Below, piece after piece: positions 31,136 through 38,401 of a stretch of DNA of 38,401 nt. Position numbers and translations under genes: made by a program. Under the pieces are notes generated by a model. It saw nothing but the letters and a program-made list of their open reading frames with translations, was not told the DNA's origin and made no database searches. The number at the start of each line of letters is the position of its first letter. Within the stretch, counting starts at the first letter, position 1. The stretch is from Thermoplasmata archaeon (GTDB lineage Archaea; Thermoplasmatota; Thermoplasmata; Lutacidiplasmatales; UBA184), in assembly GCA_021802125.1 (NCBI GenBank), contig JAKAAX010000019.1, forward strand, positions 1 through 38,401. The letters run 5' to 3'.

Positions 31136-33232
31136 CTACGAGGGGCGGATGGGAGGCTTCCACTCCCTCGCGGGGGGCCGTCGGTCCGAGGTCTGAGCGG
31201 TGGCGGCCGGGGTCGTGGCCCCGCTCCCGGTCTCCTTGGTTTCGGGAGTCGCCGGTCCTCCCTTGGCCTCTGCGACCGGGGTGGGGCTCTCCTCCGCCCG
31301 CTTGCCGCTCGAGCGCGACGACTTCCCTCCGACCCGCTTCGGCCGTTCCAGGCGGCGCGTCTGCGCCCTCAGGAGGACGATCGCCCCCACGACCACCCCG
31401 ATCCCCGCCACCTCGAGCAGGAAGAACGGCACCAGCTCCGGGGCCACCGGGGGCGTGGTCATGGTCAGCACGATCCGCTGGTTGTCCTGGGTCACCTGAA
31501 CCGTGACCGGCGCCGCGGAGTACCCTCCGGCGGCCGTAGCGCTGGCGTCGTAGACCCCCACGAAGGCATCGAGCCCCGCCAGGGTGACCACGTCGGTGAG
31601 CAGGAAGCGTCCGGCCTCCCCCTGCGAATCCACGCCCAGGTGATGGCAGGGGAGGTTCGGCGCCGTGCTGCAGAGCGAGAGGGCGACGCTGCTGGTCGCG
31701 ACGGCCGGCGGTCCCGGGGTGACGGAGACCAGGACGTACCGGTACACGTGCACGGCCACCTGCGCGGAGATGGTGGTGATGTTCGGGAGGAAGGCGGAGG
31801 TGCCCCCGCTGTAGTTCGTGCGCACCCACCAGTTGTAGAGCGAGACGTTCGCCCCCCCGAGGACCGCCACGGCGGGCGCGGTGGAGTTGGTGATGTTCAC
31901 CCACGGCGCGTTGTTGAAGACCATGGGGAAGCCGAAGTGCGAGCTCTGGTTCGCGCTGAAGGAGGAGGTGACCGAGGTGATGGAGGAGGCCCCCGGACTG
32001 AAGGTGGAGTTCTCCAGGACCACCTCCGTCGCCGAGCTCAGGGACATCGCGGAGACCTGGGCGTGCGCGAGGAGCACGAACGGGATCGACCCGGCCACCG
32101 TGAGGCCGTCGATGGTCACGATGTCGGAGGAGGCCGAGAGGTTGCCCAGGGCGAGGGTCCCCACGGAGGAGAGCACCACGTCCGCGAGCGCAGCATCGTC
32201 CGCCCGGAAGCTCAGCGACGCCTGGGAGACGGTCACGTTCTGGACGACGATGGGCGCGGAGCTCGAGGCTCCCAGAAGCTCGATCGATCCCACGCCCCCG
32301 CTCACGTTGACCCACCGGATGAGCGAGCCCGAGTCGTTCAGGGCGCTGAGCGACCCCGCGACGTTCAGATGGGCGATCCTGGACGGCCCCGGGGAGGGGG
32401 TGGGCCCCATGGGGCTCCCTTCCAGCACGCCCCCTTGCCGGACATCGACCGACCCCCCGCCGGCTTCGAGCAGCGCACCTCGCGTGTAGAGGACCCCGCC
32501 GTCGATGGTCAGCTCCGACCCCAGTCCGAGCAGGAGCGTCGAGCCTGAGGAGAGCGTGAGGTTCCCGCCGGGTTCGACGAGGACCGATCCCTGGACGGCC
32601 AGGTGGAGGCTCGAGCCGACGGCGACGTTGAAGAAGGAGCCGGGGCCGATGATCAGGTTCCCCGCCACGTCCATCCAGAGGGACTGGTTCCACGTCGTCG
32701 CGACCACCGTCACCCCGTTCACGCCGGAGACGACGAGGCTCCCGGAGGGAGCCGTCACCGAGAGGTTCTCCGAGAGCGTGCAGGGCGAGGGCTGGAACGG
32801 GCTGGGAGGGAGGCTGGTGTTGAACGTCGAGGTGAGGGTGGTCGGAAGCCCCTCGTTGAGCGTGCAAGAGACCACCGCGGCGGTCGCCGACAGGGCCGAA
32901 GGAGCGGGCCCTGCCCGCTCGCTGGCCAGGGCTCCTGTGGTCGAAGGTGCCGAGGTCTCAGAAGCCCGCGAGGCTCCCGCAGCCCACTGGAGCGCCCCGA
33001 TCGACACCCGTGGTCCCCCGGTCCCGGCCGCGCCCTCGGGTCCTCCCAGCATGGGTAGGGGGCTGGCCGAAAGGGAGAGGACGAGCACGAGGAGCAGCAC
33101 CAATCCCGGGGCGAGGTAGGGAACGCCGATCGCGGGCGTTCGGGCGTGCGAGGCGCCCGAGGCGCCCGAGGGCGCGATGGCCCTCCACGGGAACCGCCGA
33201 TGACCGGGGGAGAGACCGGGAACGCGGACCAT
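31136..33232 (-). CDS. Large exported beta-rich surface protein with C-terminal membrane anchor
   Basis: This protein has about 698 residues from ATG 33232; upstream in-frame codons would precede the signal sequence by too far. A basic start is followed by a signal segment, APGLVLLLVLVLSLSASPLPML. The extracellular region is Ser/Thr/Val/Gly-rich with many N-glycosylation sequons. Repeated short hydrophobic strands (GNLIIGPGSFFNVAVGSSLHLAVQG…, GNLTLSSGSTLLLGLGSELTI) suggest a right-handed beta-helix. A transmembrane helix (VPFFLLEVAGIGVVVGAIVLL), a basic stop and a cytoplasmic Lys/Ser/Pro tail complete it. No enzymatic motif was recognised. It converges on the PRC-barrel gene across 142 bp and lacks the 33-bp surface-regulon element. 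Confidence 0.78.
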   Translation of the reverse strand: MVRVPGLSPGHRRFPWRAIAPSGASGASHARTPAIGVPYLAPGLVLLLVLVLSLSASPLPMLGGPEGAAGTGGPRVSIGALQWAAGASRASETSAPSTTGALASERAGPAPSALSATAAVVSCTLNEGLPTTLTSTFNTSLPPSPFQPSPCTLSENLSVTAPSGSLVVSGVNGVTVVATTWNQSLWMDVAGNLIIGPGSFFNVAVGSSLHLAVQGSVLVEPGGNLTLSSGSTLLLGLGSELTIDGGVLYTRGALLEAGGGSVDVRQGGVLEGSPMGPTPSPGPSRIAHLNVAGSLSALNDSGSLIRWVNVSGGVGSIELLGASSSAPIVVQNVTVSQASLSFRADDAALADVVLSSVGTLALGNLSASSDIVTIDGLTVAGSIPFVLLAHAQVSAMSLSSATEVVLENSTFSPGASSITSVTSSFSANQSSHFGFPMVFNNAPWVNITNSTAPAVAVLGGANVSLYNWWVRTNYSGGTSAFLPNITTISAQVAVHVYRYVLVSVTPGPPAVATSSVALSLCSTAPNLPCHHLGVDSQGEAGRFLLTDVVTLAGLDAFVGVYDASATAAGGYSAAPVTVQVTQDNQRIVLTMTTPPVAPELVPFFLLEVAGIGVVVGAIVLLRAQTRRLERPKRVGGKSSRSSGKRAEESPTPVAEAKGGPATPETKETGSGATTPAATAQTSDRRPPAREWKPPIRPS

Positions 33233-33404
33233 ATCTGGGCCGGGGGCGGGGACCCCCACCCTCGGGGGGCCCGAGAGGAAATGAACCCTGCCCACACCCC
33301 CCCTGGGGCCTGGGGTGCGGCTCCTCCCCAGTAGCCTTTTCTTCCGAGCCGTTGAAGAGAGGGAGGTCCTGTCCCCCCGGTCCACAGGACCCAAGGAGAT
33401 CACG

Positions 33405-34859
33405 ATGCCCTTCCAGTCCCTTCGCGGGTTCCGCGACTATCTGCCCGCGGACACCGCGGCCCGACGGGCGGTCTTCGATTCCGTCCGCAGGATCGCCCGG
33501 CGATACGGGTTCGAAGAGGTGGAGACCCCGAGCCTCGAGGGCCTCGACCTGTTCAAGGTGAAGAGCGGCGAGGGGATCGTGCAGGAGACCTTCTCCTTCC
33601 TGGACAAGGGCGGGCGCGAGGTCACCCTCGTCCCCGAGATCACACCCTCCGTCGCACGGGTCTACACCGAGCGCGCCAAGATCGAGCCCCTGCCGGTGAA
33701 GTGGTTCTCGATCCAGCGGCTGTGGCGCTACGAGGAACCCCAGTCGGGCCGGACCCGGGAGTTCTCCCAGGTCAACCTGGACATCCTGGGGGTCCCGGGC
33801 CTAGAGGCCGACCTCGAGGTCCTCGCGGTCACCCGGGCGATCCTGGAGGAGATCGGGCTCGGCGGGCGCTACGTGCTCCGGCTGAGCGACCGCAGGCTCG
33901 CCGAGGGCATCGGACGGTCGCTGGGAGCGAAGGAGGCCGGACCCTTCTTCCGCGCGCTCGACCGGCGGGAGAAGACCCCGCCCTCCGAGTTCGCGAACGA
34001 GCTCGCCAAGGCGGGCCTGGACGAGGCGGCCCGGGGACGGCTCACGGATCTGCTGGAGCGATCCGGCGGGGGACTTTCTGGCGACCGCGCCAAGCCGCTG
34101 CTGGAGGAGCTGGGAAACTGGCCGGGTCTGGGAGAGGAAGGGGCCCGCGCGGTCCGGGACCTCCTGGCGCTCTTCGAGCGCGCGAAGGGGACGGGGCTGG
34201 AGGAGGTCCTGCTCTTCGACCCCTCGCTCATCCGTGGCCTCGCCTACTACACCTCCACCGTGTTCGAGGTGTGGGCGAAGAAGGGGGACATCCGCGCGCT
34301 CTTCGGCGGCGGGCGGTACGACAAGCTCATCGAGCTCTTCGGCGGCCCGTCGGTGCCGGCGTGCGGCATCGCGATGGGCGACCAGACCCTGGAGCTCATT
34401 CTCCGGGACGCCGGAGCGTGGCCGGAGCGGGCCCCCGGGCTCGACGTCTACGTTGCCACGGTCGACCCGTCCCTGGCGCCCCAGGCGCGCACCTTGACGC
34501 AGCTCCTCCGGTCCGAGGGCTTCGTCGCGGACTACGACCTGCTCGCGAGGGCGCTCTCCCGGCAGATGAAGGAAGGCTCGCGCCGGGGTTCGCGATGGAT
34601 CTTGCTGCTGGGCCCCCGCGAGCTCGAGAAGGGCGAGGTCACGTTCAGAAATATGCGGACCGGTCAACAGGTCGCCGTCGCGGCTTCGGAGGCGGTGTCG
34701 TGGTTACGTGCGGCGGGCGCCTCCGACGGTCGTCCCGATAGTGCTCCCGCTCCCTCGGGTGAGAAGGCTCCGAACGGGAGTGCCCCTCCCTCTCCTTCTC
34801 CGGCTCCCGGCGCGGCGGGGTCGGAGCGACGTACCCCTCCGTCCAAGCCTCCGGAGTGA
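33405..34859 (+). CDS. hisS: Histidyl-tRNA synthetase
   Basis: This 484-residue class II synthetase charges tRNA(His). It starts MPFQSLRGFRDYLPADTAAR, the normal HisRS opening, with ATG 33405 preceded by AAGGAGA. Motif 2 is LWRYEEPQSGRTREFSQVN, the histidine-specific motif is DPSLIRGLAYYTSTVFEV, and motif 3 contains GGGRYDKL and CGIAMGDQ. The anticodon-binding domain covers about 345-430. The last 50 or so residues are a Pro/Ser/Ala-rich tail not needed for the fold, and this tail is exactly the part that overlaps the convergent nuclease gene by 215 bp. Confidence 0.96.
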   Translation: MPFQSLRGFRDYLPADTAARRAVFDSVRRIARRYGFEEVETPSLEGLDLFKVKSGEGIVQETFSFLDKGGREVTLVPEITPSVARVYTERAKIEPLPVKWFSIQRLWRYEEPQSGRTREFSQVNLDILGVPGLEADLEVLAVTRAILEEIGLGGRYVLRLSDRRLAEGIGRSLGAKEAGPFFRALDRREKTPPSEFANELAKAGLDEAARGRLTDLLERSGGGLSGDRAKPLLEELGNWPGLGEEGARAVRDLLALFERAKGTGLEEVLLFDPSLIRGLAYYTSTVFEVWAKKGDIRALFGGGRYDKLIELFGGPSVPACGIAMGDQTLELILRDAGAWPERAPGLDVYVATVDPSLAPQARTLTQLLRSEGFVADYDLLARALSRQMKEGSRRGSRWILLLGPRELEKGEVTFRNMRTGQQVAVAASEAVSWLRAAGASDGRPDSAPAPSGEKAPNGSAPPSPSPAPGAAGSERRTPPSKPPE

Positions 34860-35610
34860 GCGACTCGAGCGTCTCGCCGTCGTAGAGCAGGATCCCCGGC
34901 GGGCTCGAAGCCCCCCGCAGATGGCCGTGCCAGTAGACCACGGCCCCCTCGCCGAACATCTGCGTGTAGGGCTCGAGCTGCTTGCGGAGGTTCCTCCGGA
35001 GCTCGACCTCGTCGCCGAAGTTGGCCTTCGACTCGATCCAGCAGACCTTCTGTCCGTCCAGGATGATCGGGTGGTCCAGCAGGGCGTCCGGGGTCTTCGC
35101 GAACTTCCCCCGCAGGTCCTTCTCCGTGCGGTAGGTGAGGTCGTGCTTCTTCAGCCAGGCCGCGAGCCGCGCCTCCCCCTTGATCCCCCGGGCCCTCTGG
35201 AGCTCTCCGCCCTTCGGGGAGTAGACCCAGTCGGCGTCCAGGACCTCCATGACCTCCCTTCGCAGCCGGGCGTCCGGGATCGCCTCCGGGCGTCGGAACG
35301 CGTCCCAGAACGTGCGGCGGGGGGTCTGGCGCGCCTTCTCGATGAGCTGGGCCATCAGCACCGGAGGGAACCGCCACTGCCGGGCGATCTCGAGGTAGCT
35401 CCTCCCGCGGTCCCACTCCTTGAGCAGGCGCGGGGCCTCCTTCTGGACCACGTAGAACCGCTTGGTGGCGTCCCGGGTGACCCGGTGGGTGTAGATCACC
35501 ATGAGAAGGTCCGGGTCCAGGCCCCGCTCCTGGGCGAGCCGGTCCACGTCGGAAGGCTCGGCGAGCTCTCGGGAGAGCTCCTGGTACTCTTCTCGAGAGA
35601 GCATCGTCAT
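34645..35610 (-). CDS. CDIN1/C15orf41-like PD-(D/E)XK nuclease (archaeal TPD family)
   Basis: This protein has about 321 residues from ATG 35610. The N-terminal half is helical, with two helix-turn-helix-like segments (LAQERGLDPDLLMVIYTHRVT, RSYLEIARQWRFPPVLMAQLI). The C-terminal half carries the nuclease core: KGEARLAAWLKKHDLTYRTE, then KTPDALLDHPIILDGQKVCW and WIESKANFGDE. The TPD and ESK acidic and lysine residues correspond to PD…(D/E)XK. The family is shared between archaea and animals; the human member, CDIN1, is mutated in congenital dyserythropoietic anaemia type I, and its activity is poorly defined. The last 60 residues are Arg/Pro-rich, encoded in the 215-bp overlap with hisS. Confidence 0.85.
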   Translation of the reverse strand: MTMLSREEYQELSRELAEPSDVDRLAQERGLDPDLLMVIYTHRVTRDATKRFYVVQKEAPRLLKEWDRGRSYLEIARQWRFPPVLMAQLIEKARQTPRRTFWDAFRRPEAIPDARLRREVMEVLDADWVYSPKGGELQRARGIKGEARLAAWLKKHDLTYRTEKDLRGKFAKTPDALLDHPIILDGQKVCWIESKANFGDEVELRRNLRKQLEPYTQMFGEGAVVYWHGHLRGASSPPGILLYDGETLESLTPEAWTEGYVAPTPPRREPEKEREGHSRSEPSHPREREHYRDDRRRRPPHVTTTPPPKPRRRPVDRSAYF

Positions 35611-35696
35611 GGACGGTCGCCCGGGCCTGCGCAGGGGGTCCCAAAGGGGCCTGGGCTTAACGGTACAGGTCGTTCGGAGCGTCCTCCCATGGGTCC

Positions 35697-36512
35697 TCAA
35701 TCCCTCCAGTCGAGGCCCAGGGTCCGGAGCGAGAGCTTCGGGATCGGTGCCGGACGGCGCTTGTGCCGGTTCGTGCGGACCCGTCCCTCGATCGCGACGA
35801 CCTTCTCCAGCGGCATCTGAAGCTCCCGCGCGATCTCCTCGGGCTCGAGCAGCCGCTCCATCCCGTAGAGGATCCGGTCGAGGAGCGCGTAGGGCATGCC
35901 GAGCTCCTCCTCGTCGGTCTGCCCTTCCCACAGCCCCGCCGAGGGGGGGCGCTCCAAGACGGCCCGGGGAAGCCCCAGGGCCGCGGAGAGCTCCCGGACG
36001 GAGGTCTTGTAGAGGTCCCCGATCGGCAGCAGGTCGACCCCGCCGTCGCCGTACTTCGTGAAGTACCCGAGCAGGAGCTCCGACTTGTTGCCCGTCCCCG
36101 CCACGAGGGCGCGGTGACGGCGGGCCTCCTCGTACCACACGACCATCCGCAGCCGGGCCTTCAAGTTCCCGCGGGCCAGGCGGTCGTTGGGGTCGACGAC
36201 GCCCTCCTCGAGGAAGCGCGCCTCCAGCGGGGCGAGCGGGACCTCCCGGAACCCCACGCCCAGCTCCCGCGCGTACCCCGCGACCTCTTCCCGGAGCTCC
36301 CGGGGCATCCGGTCGTCCGGGATGGAGATCGTCCATACCCGCTCGGGACCGAGCGCCTCCTTCGCCAGGCGGGCCACGAGGGCGCTGTCGATGCCTCCGC
36401 TGACCCCGACGACCACGCCCTTCGCCCCCGCCTCCGCAACGTGGGCCCGAAGGAACCGGGCGATGGTCTCCTGGGCGTGGGAAGGGAGCTTTGGTACCAG
36501 TGACCCGTCCAT
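35697..36512 (-). CDS. nadE: NH3-dependent NAD+ synthetase
   Basis: This protein of about 271 residues amidates deamido-NAD with ammonia and ATP in the last step of NAD synthesis. The PP-loop is GVSGGIDSALVARLA (Ser38-Ser43), and GTGNKSELLLGYFTKYGDGG plus LPIGDLYKTSVREL are the family signatures. No glutaminase domain is present, as is usual in archaea. ATG 36512 is chosen for GAGGGG 9 nt before it. ATG 36569, overlapping the upstream stop (ATGA), would add 19 unstructured residues and is the alternative. It is the third gene of the rbkR-raSEA-nadE operon. Confidence 0.93.
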   Translation of the reverse strand: MDGSLVPKLPSHAQETIARFLRAHVAEAGAKGVVVGVSGGIDSALVARLAKEALGPERVWTISIPDDRMPRELREEVAGYARELGVGFREVPLAPLEARFLEEGVVDPNDRLARGNLKARLRMVVWYEEARRHRALVAGTGNKSELLLGYFTKYGDGGVDLLPIGDLYKTSVRELSAALGLPRAVLERPPSAGLWEGQTDEEELGMPYALLDRILYGMERLLEPEEIARELQMPLEKVVAIEGRVRTNRHKRRPAPIPKLSLRTLGLDWRD

Positions 36513-36565
36513 CCCGCGTTTCCCCTCTGCTCTTGGGCTCCCTGGGACCTCCGAAGGGCCCTGGG

Positions 36566-37630
36566 TCATGTCGTTTCGGGGGCGAGAGGCTCGAGCGCCT
36601 GCTCGAGCCTCCAACGCTCCTGGCAGGGGCACGTCGGGAGCCTCTCCAGGGGCCCGAAGTCCTGCGACAGGGAGGCCTCCTCGATAGCCGAGAGGAGAGC
36701 GCGGTCGCAGGAGAGGCAGTTGTGGACCCCACGGCGGTTCCCCCCGGAGGTGGGGAAGCTCACGAGCCGGGTCCCTTTCTTCCGCTCGGCCGCGCCTCGG
36801 ACGAGCGTCTCCACAAGGCTCCAGATCCAGGGCGGCCGGTAGAGACCCCGCCGGAAGAGGTGCTCGACCACCGTCCCACCTTGCAGGTGGACCGGGTTGA
36901 TCGAGAGGGTGTCGAAGTGCTCGCTGGCCAGCCGAACCGACAGGACGGTGTCCTCGATCGCCTCCCGTTCGGTGAGGTAGGGGGGCTTCAGCAGGAGGTA
37001 GGCCTTGGGTGACCCTCCCCCTCGGCGGACGCGAGCCGCCGCTTCGAAGTAGGCGGAGGGGGGAGAGTTCTTGTTCACCGCGCGACGCAGGACCTCTTCC
37101 TGGGCGCTCTCGAGCCCGAGAGAGACCTCGATCTCCCCGCCCAGCGCCTCCTTCAGCGCCTTCACGTTCGCCTCGTCGACGAACTCGGGGAGGGTCTCGA
37201 CGAGCAGGCGACGCGCCTTCCCCTGGAAGGCCGAGGCGATGCGGGCCCGAGAAGGCAGGGGGACCTCCCGCTCGTCGAAGAAGCTCCCCGAGGTGAAGAT
37301 CTTCACGTAGGGCTCGCCGCGGTACTCGAGCAGCGCGCGGTCCACCTGCTCGGCGACCTCCTCCTCCGTGGCCGAACGGCCGAGGGTGTCGCGCGCGTAT
37401 CCGCACATCGTGCACCCCTTGAGGTCCGCCCAGTAGCACCCCCGCGTCCGCAGGATGAGCACGAAGGCCGTGGTCCGCTCGCCTCCGAGCGCCTCGGGTT
37501 CGCGCCAGAGGTTCACGTAGCGACGCGCGTCCTGAGGGGAGCCGGGGGCCGGGCGCCGGTCCTGGGCGACGGCCCGAGCGACCGAGCCCGAGCTCGTGGC
37601 GGGCGTCTCCGTCCCTGCCTCCGTGCTCAT
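36566..37630 (-). CDS. raSEA: Archaeosine biosynthesis radical SAM protein RaSEA
   Basis: This 354-residue protein has a variant radical SAM cluster motif, RTRGCYWADLKGCTMCGYAR, with Cys65, Cys73 and Cys76 (CX7CX2C), which is diagnostic of the RaSEA group of Elp3-related enzymes. Downstream blocks are YVKIFTSGSFFD, LLVETLPEFV, EVSLGLESA and INPVHLQGGTVVE. A C-terminal CLSC…CPC set may bind zinc. With ArcS it converts lysine-modified preQ0 at position 15 of tRNA to archaeosine. Its ATG overlaps the rbkR stop (ATGA), so translation is coupled. ArcS and the tRNA-guanine transglycosylase are not in the window. Confidence 0.9.
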   Translation of the reverse strand: MSTEAGTETPATSSGSVARAVAQDRRPAPGSPQDARRYVNLWREPEALGGERTTAFVLILRTRGCYWADLKGCTMCGYARDTLGRSATEEEVAEQVDRALLEYRGEPYVKIFTSGSFFDEREVPLPSRARIASAFQGKARRLLVETLPEFVDEANVKALKEALGGEIEVSLGLESAQEEVLRRAVNKNSPPSAYFEAAARVRRGGGSPKAYLLLKPPYLTEREAIEDTVLSVRLASEHFDTLSINPVHLQGGTVVEHLFRRGLYRPPWIWSLVETLVRGAAERKKGTRLVSFPTSGGNRRGVHNCLSCDRALLSAIEEASLSQDFGPLERLPTCPCQERWRLEQALEPLAPETT

Positions 37631-38361
37631 TTCCGCTGCTCCGCCTTACCCGGGGACTTCCCGGAGGTCGGGGCTCGCTCCGGGGCCTCCCGACCGATCT
37701 CGACCTTGACCTTGTCCTGGTCTTTGAGCTTGAGCACCCGACGGAGCTCCACGGGTGCGATGAACTCGGCCACGTCGGAGTAATGGGTGCGGTCCGGCAC
37801 GATAAGGTGGCAGGGTGTCCCGGCCAGCAGGGACGGGAAGCACGTCGCGCCGCCGAACGTCCGTCCCTGGTCCTGGAAGCCGTCGATGCGGGCCCCCGGG
37901 AGGGTGCGCACCTCCGAGAGGCGGGCCACTTCTCCGGTCGAGAGCTTCACGTTGAGCGTCCCGGGGAACGGCCGGTATCCCAGGCGGCCTTCGAACTGGG
38001 CGACGTATCCCGGCTGGGAGAGGTAGTAGCGCCCCTCCCCCAGTCCCGAGACCACCTTCCCTTCGAGGACCAGCGGCTTGGGCCCCTCGACGATGGTGCG
38101 TAGCTCCTCCAGCTCCCGACGGAGCATGTCGGATCCGGCAGGGGTGAGGGAGAGCCCCTGTTTCCTCCCCCCCAGCGACCTCGAGAGCAGCCCCTGCTCG
38201 GTGAGGTCGATCAAGTACTGGCTCGCGGCCTGCTGCGACACGCCAAGGATCTCCCCGAGCTCCCGGGAGGATAGGAACACCGGGGCTTCGCGCGCCCCGC
38301 GCGCGGCAAGAAGCTTGAGGACGGCAAAGGACTCCCGGGAGAGCCGGAAGTTCCCGGACAA
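37627..38361 (-). CDS. rbkR: CTP-dependent riboflavin kinase with N-terminal helix-turn-helix (RbkR)
   Basis: This 244-residue bifunctional protein has a winged helix at about 10-80 ([40 protein letters not shown]). The CTP-dependent riboflavin kinase domain follows at about 95-225 ([53 protein letters not shown]). In archaea RbkR makes FMN and also represses or activates riboflavin genes. The start is TTG 38361; there is no ribosome-binding site, but a TATA-like box 26-28 bp upstream predicts a leaderless message. The last 25 residues are a basic Pro/Lys tail. It heads the operon with raSEA and nadE. Confidence 0.93.
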   Translation of the reverse strand: MSGNFRLSRESFAVLKLLAARGAREAPVFLSSRELGEILGVSQQAASQYLIDLTEQGLLSRSLGGRKQGLSLTPAGSDMLRRELEELRTIVEGPKPLVLEGKVVSGLGEGRYYLSQPGYVAQFEGRLGYRPFPGTLNVKLSTGEVARLSEVRTLPGARIDGFQDQGRTFGGATCFPSLLAGTPCHLIVPDRTHYSDVAEFIAPVELRRVLKLKDQDKVKVEIGREAPERAPTSGKSPGKAEQRK

Positions 38362-38386
38362 GGCCGTAGGGTCCTGCCCCGCGTCT

Positions 38387-38393
38387 AGTATGG
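38387..38393 (-). promoter_or_regulatory. TATA-like box of the rbkR operon
   Basis: The minus-strand sequence ccatact lies about 28 bp before TTG 38361, so transcription would begin on or within a few bases of the start codon. As RbkR is a DNA-binding protein, this promoter could also be autoregulated, but no repeat operator is evident in the 40 bp available. Confidence 0.4.
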
Positions 38394-38401
38394 ACGGGTG
38401 G

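Noticed and set aside
34645..36732. Nuclease frame extended upstream to 36732 (695 codons)
   Set aside because: The extension runs through nadE in another frame and is low complexity. The family-like N-terminus begins at ATG 35610.
35697..37439. nadE frame extended upstream to 37439 (580 codons)
   Set aside because: The extra N-terminal part is an out-of-frame reading of raSEA. NadE's fold and ribosome-binding site place the start at 36512.

Overview
The window reads as one high-GC archaeal chromosome segment. Archaeal markers are TiaS, AlaX, the archaeosine enzyme RaSEA, a CTP-dependent riboflavin kinase with a helix-turn-helix (RbkR), ferredoxin-dependent 2-oxoacid oxidoreductase KorAB, a KaiC/RAD55-like ATPase, a DUF835 protein and an archaeal CDIN1-like nuclease. 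TATA-like boxes lie about 26 bp before starts, and several mRNAs look leaderless or nearly so. The many Pro/Ala-rich linkers, zinc ribbons fused to membrane segments, DUF835 and hybrid histidine kinase suggest a mesophilic high-GC Thermoplasmatota-type euryarchaeon. That placement is inference. No rRNA, confident tRNA, CRISPR array, insertion sequence or prophage was found.

Layout. 1-2.5 kb: a truncated sugar-nucleotide epimerase, a small conserved protein, a winged-helix protein coupled to a GNAT acetyltransferase, and AlaX converging on them. 2.7-5.4 kb: korAB. 5.4-7.6 kb: a glycosyltransferase and an MscS channel, translationally coupled. 7.8-12.6 kb: tiaS, then a zinc-ribbon/coiled-coil/DUF835 protein whose reading frame has no canonical start before its zinc ribbon, a small helical protein and a KaiC-like ATPase. 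12.7-15.8 kb: a large hybrid histidine kinase and a separate Hpt protein. 15.7-16.8 kb: an alpha/beta hydrolase.

17-22.9 kb is a cell-surface island. Three genes for exported or membrane-anchored proteins (17031-17291, 17512-18648, 19786-21585) each carry the same ungapped 33-bp promoter element 37-44 nt before the start codon, with 23 of 33 positions identical in all three. A tandem winged-helix regulator and its small membrane partner lie among them. This looks like an undescribed local regulon. Two further membrane proteins, one with a zinc ribbon, follow.

22.9-25.5 kb: an unknown soluble protein, a response regulator with an unrecognised output domain, and a PLP aminotransferase. 25.6-31 kb is the second candidate system: an intact ChlI-type AAA+ ATPase with four N-terminal zinc ribbons, followed by a paralogue in which a 300-residue coiled coil is fused to a ChlI-like domain that has lost Walker motifs. 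Divergent to them is a PRC-barrel-like/coiled-coil/zinc-ribbon protein with a C-terminal membrane anchor. No chelatase large subunit or VWA protein is nearby, so ordinary metal chelation is unlikely.

31-38.4 kb: a large exported beta-rich protein, hisS, a CDIN1-like PD-(D/E)XK nuclease overlapping hisS tail to tail by 215 bp, and a coupled operon rbkR-raSEA-nadE for flavin, archaeosine and NAD synthesis.
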